From contig OX467088.1 of assembly GCA_950106755.1 (NCBI GenBank), positions 18,522,001-18,586,000 on the forward strand: 64,000 bases of DNA. The letters run 5' to 3'. A program made the position numbers and the translations under genes. The first letter of the stretch is position 1, and each line of letters opens with the position of its first letter. This DNA comes from Climacium dendroides. Its lineage: Eukaryota; Streptophyta; Bryopsida; Hypnales; Climaciaceae. The notes under the pieces are model-generated. The model did no database searches. It was not told where the DNA came from and saw nothing but the letters and a program-made list of their open reading frames with translations. Positions 57,310-64,000 of this stretch are shown here, piece after piece.

Positions 57310-57890
57310 CACAACTTCAAATGGGTTGCATGATAACTCTCTGGAAAGCTAACATAATTCTCTCCATTTCCTCCAAATCTCAACTCATTCCAATACTCTG
57401 ACCCAAAACTATGGTCATCCAAAGTTTCGGCCTCTACAAGTGAGGGCAACAGACCCTCCTTCACTCCTACACTCACAACTTACTCATAAATGCTCCAATT
57501 ACTTCGAATGATAGCTTCTTAGAAAGCTAACAAAACTTTACACATCCTCTCCAAAACTCAAATCAAATTAACACTCTGTCCACCTTTCATGGCCACTCAA
57601 AGTTTCGGCCTCTAGAAATGATAGGCAGCAGACACTCCTTCACTTCTACACTCGTAACTCACTCATACAAGCTCCAAATAGAATGAGTGAGATCTTCCTA
57701 GAAAGCTAACTTAATTTCCTACACTTCCTCCAAATATCAATGCAAACCAAGAACCTGTCCGTCTTTTATGGTCGGTCGAAGTCTCTGCCTCTTAATTTCG
57801 AAGGCAACAAACCTCCCTCCACTCAAACTAGCACAACTTTTGATTCACAACTCCAAATCAAGCAAGTGAGATCAATTTAGAAAGAAGACA
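57310..57890 (+). repeat. 179-bp tandem repeat within the LTR, about three copies
   Basis: GAAAGCTAAC marks recur at 57344, 57522 and 57701, with a fourth diverged GAAAG at 57880, giving steps of 178, 179 and 179. Each unit also contains CAAAGTTTCGGCCTCT or a variant, then a TCCTTCACT...CTCAC block. The copies are diverged but colinear. Confidence 0.85.
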
Positions 57891-58568
57891 CCATGATACA
57901 TAACTCCACCAATTTTCATTTCAAAATTCCAAAAACACACAACACAATGGCCCTCCAAACATTCGGGTCTTTCCCTAAACTCCCAATGGGAGAGAAGATG
58001 AATCCTATCCAACTTTTCCTCTACCTTATCTACTCTCAACCACACAAACAAGTGGGGTCCGCCTCTAACTCACTCTTAAAACTCCTCTAACAATAATTGA
58101 GCACTTATTTGGCCCACTACTATCTCCTTATCTTTATCTTTGAAGGAAATTTACTTCAAGTTCATCTAGAAGGCAAACCATTTGAATATTTCCTTACAAC
58201 TACTTCACAAACACAAAATTATTATAGAAATTCACTCCAAATATGGAATGAAGAACTAAAACTCAACGTACACCTATTAGAGGTAAAAAACTAGAATTCC
58301 AATTTCATCTTGGGACTCAGAAAAAACCCTCCAATTCGACATACTGAATCTATAACAAATAATGAAGAAAACTACTTCAAGTTTGATGGAATTCTAAGAT
58401 GGCAACCTATTCTTATATAGATGACTCAAGCCATCGTAAGAAGGCGTCACCTTGAAGCCACTAAAGATGATGTCATTATTCTCCTCATATTCGTGAAAAC
58501 CAAATCAATAGAAATAAAACATTACCACACTTTTTTACACTATGTACGCATTTACAGTGCGACATTCA

Positions 58569-58580
58569 CCCCCTCTAAAC
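58569..58580 (-). other. Polypurine tract of the gypsy element
   Basis: The minus strand reads GTTTAGAGGGGG directly before TGAATG, the expected primer for plus-strand DNA synthesis next to the 3' LTR. It overlaps the last codons of pol. Confidence 0.65.
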
Positions 58581-61500
58581 CTGCACATCCTCCGGTATGT
58601 GCCAAGTAGGCTCTTCTTGGTCATCTTCTGTGCTTTCATCTCTGTTTTCTTCTATCTCTTGGGTTTGTGCTGAAGGTAAAATATCATCCAAATCTTCATT
58701 GTAAATCTCTCCATTTCTTCGCCGAAATACTTTGACACGCTTGCCAGCAATAGGAATTCTCAGAGGAGTTCCATCTAACTCTCGCAGTGAGTATGTGGCA
58801 TTATCATGAACTGTGACTACCACATATGGTCCAAACCAACGTCGAGCAAATTTCCTCACAGTACTGTGTTGATGCTCTAATGTGCTATCAAACACAAGTA
58901 CCCAATCTCCTTCTTTGATTTTCTCAGTCCTCAATCGATGAGTTCTGTCAAATCTCTCCTTGTTGTTTAGTCTAGCAACTTTCAACTTCTCCAAAGCTAT
59001 TTGATGATCTTCAGGCAACCTTTGAAGTTGTTGAATACGAAGTTCAAGTAGTCTCTCTATGCTGATACCATCTTCCCATGATAGAAATATCCATGAAGGA
59101 ATAGACTCCTCTCCAGGCAACATAGGCTTATGACCATGCATGAGCTCTATAGGCATATATCCAGTGACAGTACTATGTGTGGTTCTGTCAGCCCATAGAG
59201 CAAATGGAAGTAGTTTAGGCCAAATATTAGGCCTTCCTCTACAAGCTTTAACCAACGCTTGAATGATAGGAGGATGTCCTCTTTCAATTTTACCATTGGC
59301 CTCAGGATTATAAGCTGTAGTTAACTTCAATCGTACACCATATCTGTTGAAAAACTCCCTTGCTTCAGTTGCATTCAATTCACCTCTGTCTGCTCTCATC
59401 GCACCAATACTTCCATATCGGCTAAAAATATCTTCAAGAATAAAACGGCAGACATTCTCCGTTGTTTTGGTTCGAAGAGCCCTTCCTTCCACAAAGTTTG
59501 AAAGCTCTTCTCTTGCTAAAACAAGATACTTCATGCCCCATATGCCTGACGGCATGGCAACTAGATCAATCATCCATCGAAAATGAATGGAAGGAGGATA
59601 TGTAGGATGAAGCTCATCTCTATGCCGAATTTTGGATTGTAATTGGCATACAACACATGAGGCTACAAATTCTTCAACTTCTTTGTATAATCCCTTCCAC
59701 CAATAGCGTTCTTTGATCTTTGTATATGTCGCCCAAACTCCTCTATGACCAGCCCAAAGTGTATCATGAAATTCCTCAAGAACTTTAGTTTTGGTCTCGG
59801 AGTCACCAACTACTCTCAATGGCATTTCATCAGCTCTTTTTGCCCTCTTCCACAAGAATCCTTCTCGCAAAAGGTACCCATAAGACTGATGTCTGATGTC
59901 CTTAAAAGTTTTGTCCATCCATCCTTCTTGCCTCTTCAAAGTACTCAAATAGAGTCCAATCTCTTTCAACCTTCCTTCATATAACTCTTCTTTGAATGGC
60001 AAGATTCCATTTGTAGAACTCTCTCCTTCTGTAGCCAAAATATAGCCACCATCAAAGAGGTCTTCACTTCCTTCATGAGCCATCATCTCTTCTTCTTGAT
60101 AGTATCTGGCTCTCGATAACATGTCCGCCATAGAATTCTCTTTCCCAGCAATGTGTATTAGTACTGGATTTAGAGACTTGATGTATGCTATCCATCGAAG
60201 CATGGCAATATTCGGTGAAGAACAATTGGCTATCATGCCAAGTAAGGGTAAGCAATCAGTTTCCAAAATAACATTGGCTCCAATTAAGTAATTTCTCTCC
60301 GCCTTTAGCACTGTAAGCGCACCCCAAAGTTCTCTTTTCACTTGTGGATAAGCTCTTTGCCTCTCTGTGAGGATCCTTGCTCCAAAACGGATGGCAAATC
60401 TCCTCCCTTCTGCATCATCTTGTCCAACAGCCCATCCAATGGCTATCGGACTTGTGTCAACAGTCACAATGACCGGTCTTCCACTCTCATAATCAACTTG
60501 TTTTAGAACCGGTGGTGACTTCAAAACTTTCTTCAACTCTTCCATTACCAAATCTTGCTCAGCTTTCCATACAAACTTATTCTTCTTTCTCAACAGTTTG
60601 TAAAGAGGCTCTGATATGTGAGCAAAATGAGGTATCCAAATTTGGTAGAAGACGCAAGCTCCAAGAAACCTCCTTACTTCGGTAATATTGCTGCATGCTT
60701 TCATTTTTCCAATAGCATCAACCTTTTCGGGATTTGGTTTCCGTCCATACCATCCACACAAATGCCCAACCACTAAAATTTCATCAACCCCGAATTTTGA
60801 CTTCTCTATAGAAAGAGTCAAATCAACCTCTTCAAGTCTCCCCAAGATTTTGTCTACATCATTGATATGATTACTGACAAATGTTCTGCAACCATTATCT
60901 TGAAGAGTCAAGTCTCTGACAATCTCCTCACAACCTTTAATTGGGATATCATTCACAAAAGGTATAGTCTTCTCAGGTACAAAATCTCGTAAGATTTGAT
61001 TCATGGCATTTTGCATATGTGCCACAGAGTTTGTAGCACCTTGAGGCAATGTACACATTCTAACCAATCCAAGTGGAGTCTTCATGGTTGTCAAATCTCT
61101 GCTCTCAGCAGCTAATTGAAATTGATCATAACCAGAATATAGATCTCCAATGGAGTAAATGGCATGTCCCGCAAATGCTTCTGCCACTTCATCAACAATA
61201 GGCCCAGAACCTTTGTTCCTAATTGTCACCTTATTTGCTGGTTGCATATCTTGAATGAACCTCAATGCTCCGGATTTCTTTGGCACTGTGAACCAACGAT
61301 TGGAATATGGAGCCATTGAAGGTTCAAGGATACCCATGCGCATCTTCTCTTTAAGAAGTTCAACCAGTTTGGGAAGCAATGCCCGTGGTACTGGTATTGG
61401 TTTCAAATCCCATGGCACATGTGGCACGGTAAAAATAACCATTGGCGCAATTACACTTGGATGCACACAACCAATCTCATCTGGTGAAGAAGCAAAGGCT

Positions 61501-62153
61501 TTTCCGTGTTTGGAGAGCATTTCTTGGAACCTCTTTCTCTCTGGTTCAGTCAAGAAGTCATCTCTTCCTATCTTCAGATTTGCCAATGTTTCCTCTGTAA
61601 ATTTGTGTCCAATTTTTCTTGATTCTCTAAGACCCGGCTCCTTCTCTGCTTGTCTGATATGTTTGTCCGTATCAGAAGGTAGTTGAGTTGCTACTAGCTT
61701 AACCTTCTTGGCCACCGTTTTGTATTTGGTATTCACCATGGCTTCATGTTTCAACCCGTAACTCTGAAACCTATCAATCCTTGATATTATCTTCAATATC
61801 TCATCATGTAGTGATCGTGTGTGAATTTCAACCACAACATCACTATCATCAATTTCTACCTCCTCGATGTATAAAGCTCGCAAAACTTGTAATAAGTCAT
61901 CTGCAAAGCCTTCCTCTTCAAATATCCCAGATATGTACTCATCATCCAAAATCACCTCCATCTTTTTTAATCTTTTCTCCATCTTTTTTGTAACCCTTTT
62001 ACATATAGGGTTTAGGTCCTTCACATCCGTGAAGCTCACAGAACCACACTCCTTCATACTCAGAAATCCACTCCCAACACTATGTACATTGGGGAATTCA
62101 AAAGACTTTGATCCTTTTGCACTCGCAGATCCCCATTCTCCACGTGTGCACAT
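58575..62153 (-). CDS. Gypsy pol polyprotein: reverse transcriptase, RNase H, integrase
   Basis: The 1192-codon frame copies element RNA into DNA and integrates it. Reverse transcriptase (about residues 240-490) has motif A SIGDLYSGYDQF (Asp 338), motif B LPQGATNS (370-377) and motif C FVND (400-403), where the first catalytic Asp is replaced by Asn. RNase H (about 560-685) keeps D567, E609, D634 and D678. Integrase has the HHCC finger (H797, H804, C834, C837) and the D864, D923, E959 triad with 35 residues between the last two. GPY appears at about 1109, and the tail is acidic. Numbers count from the codon before the ATG. ATG at 62153 overlaps the stop of the upstream gag-protease frame as TGATG. 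The frame is otherwise uninterrupted. Confidence 0.9.
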   Translation of the reverse strand: MCTRGEWGSASAKGSKSFEFPNVHSVGSGFLSMKECGSVSFTDVKDLNPICKRVTKKMEKRLKKMEVILDDEYISGIFEEEGFADDLLQVLRALYIEEVEIDDSDVVVEIHTRSLHDEILKIISRIDRFQSYGLKHEAMVNTKYKTVAKKVKLVATQLPSDTDKHIRQAEKEPGLRESRKIGHKFTEETLANLKIGRDDFLTEPERKRFQEMLSKHGKAFASSPDEIGCVHPSVIAPMVIFTVPHVPWDLKPIPVPRALLPKLVELLKEKMRMGILEPSMAPYSNRWFTVPKKSGALRFIQDMQPANKVTIRNKGSGPIVDEVAEAFAGHAIYSIGDLYSGYDQFQLAAESRDLTTMKTPLGLVRMCTLPQGATNSVAHMQNAMNQILRDFVPEKTIPFVNDIPIKGCEEIVRDLTLQDNGCRTFVSNHINDVDKILGRLEEVDLTLSIEKSKFGVDEILVVGHLCGWYGRKPNPEKVDAIGKMKACSNITEVRRFLGACVFYQIWIPHFAHISEPLYKLLRKKNKFVWKAEQDLVMEELKKVLKSPPVLKQVDYESGRPVIVTVDTSPIAIGWAVGQDDAEGRRFAIRFGARILTERQRAYPQVKRELWGALTVLKAERNYLIGANVILETDCLPLLGMIANCSSPNIAMLRWIAYIKSLNPVLIHIAGKENSMADMLSRARYYQEEEMMAHEGSEDLFDGGYILATEGESSTNGILPFKEELYEGRLKEIGLYLSTLKRQEGWMDKTFKDIRHQSYGYLLREGFLWKRAKRADEMPLRVVGDSETKTKVLEEFHDTLWAGHRGVWATYTKIKERYWWKGLYKEVEEFVASCVVCQLQSKIRHRDELHPTYPPSIHFRWMIDLVAMPSGIWGMKYLVLAREELSNFVEGRALRTKTTENVCRFILEDIFSRYGSIGAMRADRGELNATEAREFFNRYGVRLKLTTAYNPEANGKIERGHPPIIQALVKACRGRPNIWPKLLPFALWADRTTHSTVTGYMPIELMHGHKPMLPGEESIPSWIFLSWEDGISIERLLELRIQQLQRLPEDHQIALEKLKVARLNNKERFDRTHRLRTEKIKEGDWVLVFDSTLEHQHSTVRKFARRWFGPYVVVTVHDNATYSLRELDGTPLRIPIAGKRVKVFRRRNGEIYNEDLDDILPSAQTQEIEENRDESTEDDQEEPTWHIPEDVQV

Positions 62154-64000
62154 CAAAAATCCGTAAAGTCTAGAGAAGTTGGTAGAGGTCCTTCTCTAAG
62201 TTGAGCTCGATGCCTTTCATTGTTAGGCCTTACAGTAAGAAACTGTACTGATCTCTTTCCATCACCACTTCGAATTCGAGCATAATGGGAGCCATCATCC
62301 AACACCTTTGTCTCCATTCTTGATGCTGTAATGTATGGCTGACCTAAAATTATGGGATAAGCTCCATAATTTTGTACAAAGAAGTTTTGTTCTACTTCCA
62401 CATCTCCAATTCTTGTTGGCACAGCTGGGCATGCTCCATACAACTCTCCTCTTCCATTGTTGGCAGCTCTCATCACCCAACCGTGATTAACATCAATTGG
62501 CCATTTGCCCATCTCGTAAATCTTTCGAGACATGATGTTAATCTCTGAACCATGATCCACAAGAGCTAGAATGTAATCATCCAACTCTCCTAGCTTCACA
62601 CGAGTTTCTGTAGTGGCTCTAGCCCAAAATGGATGAATGTAATCCAATCTCCTTTCGAGCTCTCCTTCCGCCATATGAATGATTGCACATTCATAAGATT
62701 TTGCCTCCATTTGAATCTCTTCTTTGTTTTCAGTCCTAGAGATTGCCTCATCCATCATTCTCCTCTCTTCTTCCAAAGTCTTCGAAGAACAAACTTCTTC
62801 CTCTAAGCTTTTCACCCCCACTGATCCTTTTCTTGTCACATCTTCACATTTCAAAAGATGATCAGCCTCAAACCCATTGTTTCTCTTGTCAATTGCACAC
62901 ATTTCAGTAAACATGTGCAAAATCTCTTCTTCTTCATCATCAGATAGATCACATAGACATGCATTTACTTCTACAATGCTCTTGTCTTTGTCTATCTCAA
63001 CTATTTCAGTTGCAACCTTCTCCATTGTAGTTGGAGGATCACATATCAAGGCAAAAGCCACCCCAATCTCAGTCTCCTCATCTTTGGTGATGCGAGTGTC
63101 TAAAGCTTCCACCATGATTGTTTCAGCTGTCATTTGTCTTTTTCTCTTGATGACATCAACAATCAGCTCATGAAAGTCTTTCTTGGCAATGCCAAGAGCC
63201 TCTCTCAATGTAAATTCAATTTTGGCATCCAAGATTCTCTCCTCCAATATGCCTTTTATGTCTATAGAAGACTCAATGTCTGATTGAAGTTTATAGGCCG
63301 GCGGTTTGCCCTTGCCTTTGCTTGAATCTTCTTTGTCCTTTCCTTTTTTGCTATTGCTTGGATCTTCCCACTTCTCCTTAGGAAGCGGTTCATCTCCTGG
63401 ATGAACAAAAATAGGTGACTTCGCAGACCTTTGTCGTGTATGAGCAGCAGGACCATCTCCCTTTTCACCTTCTTTGATCCCTTGTGGTTTTCTTTTGAGT
63501 GTTGGCTCCTCCACATCATCATCTTCAACAGTCCGCCCTCGTTTTTCTTCAACAAGAACATCATGGTCTTTATTATGGCCTTGTACTTCACCCAAAAACA
63601 CTCTGATGCTACTTGCATCAACAGGATCTTCCCAACCAGTCACCTTGCGAATGGCTTGAGCTCCTCTACGTAATACTTCAACAGATGGAGCTTGGGAAGT
63701 CTCAACTACATGTTGAACAACCTCTACATGGAATGATGTAGCACCCTTTCCACCTAAAGAATTGGATCTTCCCATTTTGTCTTCTACGATCTTTTTCATC
63801 CCTCCTTTGCCAAAGTTGGTATTCAAAGGCAAATTTGTAGATGCATCATGTATTTTTCCATCTTTGAAGACAACTGTGCCATCTTTAAGAGCCTCATCGT
63901 ATTGTTTACAATCTCGAAGGCTGTGGCTCTCCTCCTCATCACACCAAATACATCTCCTTGTAAATGTTCTTGTATTGTCAGATGATTGAGTACCTCGTGA
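62153..64000 (-). CDS. Gypsy gag-protease, N-terminus beyond the window edge
   Basis: The frame is open from the window edge to TGA at 62155-62153. Close to the edge is a zinc knuckle CIWCDEEESHSLRDC (Cys-x2-Cys-x5-His-x4-Cys, one residue longer than the usual CCHC spacing), typical of nucleocapsid-like gag. A long Lys/Glu-rich, probably disordered linker follows. The C-terminal 130 residues are an aspartic protease with LALVDHGSEINIM (Asp-His-Gly instead of Asp-Ser/Thr-Gly) and IILGQPYI as the second flap-side motif. Gag and protease are in one frame and pol is in another, reached through the TGATG overlap. The missing N-terminus should contain the capsid part. Confidence 0.85.
   Translation of the reverse strand, partial: SRGTQSSDNTRTFTRRCIWCDEEESHSLRDCKQYDEALKDGTVVFKDGKIHDASTNLPLNTNFGKGGMKKIVEDKMGRSNSLGGKGATSFHVEVVQHVVETSQAPSVEVLRRGAQAIRKVTGWEDPVDASSIRVFLGEVQGHNKDHDVLVEEKRGRTVEDDDVEEPTLKRKPQGIKEGEKGDGPAAHTRQRSAKSPIFVHPGDEPLPKEKWEDPSNSKKGKDKEDSSKGKGKPPAYKLQSDIESSIDIKGILEERILDAKIEFTLREALGIAKKDFHELIVDVIKRKRQMTAETIMVEALDTRITKDEETEIGVAFALICDPPTTMEKVATEIVEIDKDKSIVEVNACLCDLSDDEEEEILHMFTEMCAIDKRNNGFEADHLLKCEDVTRKGSVGVKSLEEEVCSSKTLEEERRMMDEAISRTENKEEIQMEAKSYECAIIHMAEGELERRLDYIHPFWARATTETRVKLGELDDYILALVDHGSEINIMSRKIYEMGKWPIDVNHGWVMRAANNGRGELYGACPAVPTRIGDVEVEQNFFVQNYGAYPIILGQPYITASRMETKVLDDGSHYARIRSGDGKRSVQFLTVRPNNERHRAQLREGPLPTSLDFTDF

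Larger units (their letters stand above)
56441..58568 (-). repeat. Putative 3' LTR of the gypsy element (about 2.1 kb)
   Basis: On the minus strand it starts TGAATGTCGCACTG immediately after the polypurine tract and is proposed to end ...GCAATTCTAACA at 56441, giving the TG...CA signature. The far end is inferred only from this signature, since the second LTR is not in the window. The LTR contains a 179-bp tandem array and two microsatellites. Confidence 0.45.
56441..64000 (-). mobile_element. Ty3/gypsy LTR retrotransposon, 5' part outside the window
   Basis: Read on the minus strand, the order is gag (zinc knuckle), protease, reverse transcriptase, RNase H, integrase, polypurine tract and 3' LTR, the gypsy order. 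The 5' LTR and primer binding site lie beyond 64000. Both reading frames are uninterrupted. Protein style (VDHGSEINIM, ILGQPYITASRMETKVLDDG, DIPIKG) resembles a gypsy lineage I associate with fungi and non-seed plants. No chromodomain is present; a GPY/F module follows the integrase core. Confidence 0.88.

Noticed and set aside
1..64000. CRISPR arrays, operons and ribosome binding sites
   Set aside because: The window is nuclear plant DNA; the regular repeats seen are transposon-derived and lack conserved repeat-spacer structure.

Overview
The window is plant nuclear DNA. It holds spliced genes with GT-AG introns, plant-specific protein families (an MLKL-like kinase and a GIL1/IRKI DUF641 protein) and plant classes of transposon (CACTA/En-Spm, MULE, Ty3/gypsy). 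The long AT-rich transposon graveyards, and gypsy and MULE proteins of a kind I associate with bryophytes, lycophytes and ferns, make a non-seed land plant my best guess. I cannot name the species from this sequence.

Layout. (1) About 1.1-15.2 kb is a large CACTA element. TnpD (transposase, minus strand, 5463 to 1312, four exons) is uninterrupted over about 1164 codons. The divergent TnpA-like gene (plus strand, from 7214) is spliced and has one in-frame TAG. The right terminus ends in TAGTG at 15183; the left terminus is not visible. Nearly all introns and spacers of this element carry arrays of a degenerate GAYRTY-N6 motif in 12-nt phase. A second, CCGG-rich element with a minus-strand ORF (13348 to 11699, one internal TAG) is nested at about 10.5-14.0 kb. 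(2) 16.0-19.5 kb is a decayed MULE-like transposase gene with a GCM/WRKY-like zinc finger, a DDE region and a SWIM finger. It has six in-frame stops and one frameshift. (3) 19.5-31 kb is AT-rich repeat relics. (4) 31-38.3 kb is the only host-gene region: an MLKL-like protein kinase (33791-35443) followed on the same strand by a GIL1/IRKI DUF641 gene (36152-38266). Splice sites between them line up in phase, so one fused 1082-aa product is possible. (5) 38.3-49.4 kb is AT-rich relics with CACTA-type MITEs. (6) 49447-53851 is a complete MULE with long terminal inverted repeats and an 11-bp target duplication, but a broken transposase. (7) 53.9-56.4 kb is AT-rich with a 269-bp foldback element. 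(8) From 56.4 kb to the window edge is a Ty3/gypsy retrotransposon on the minus strand: one LTR, pol, and gag-protease running off the end.

The transposons explain most of the coding capacity. The CACTA proteins would act on the CACTA element and possibly on the three 150-bp CACTA-type MITEs (30432, 43007, 43476), each flanked by a 3-bp target duplication, although MITE and element termini differ after CACTA. The gypsy reading frames are open, but the reverse transcriptase motif reads FVND instead of xxDD, so this copy is probably not autonomous. Every homology call comes from motif recognition by eye, without database searches; exon borders are inferred from splice consensus and reading phase.
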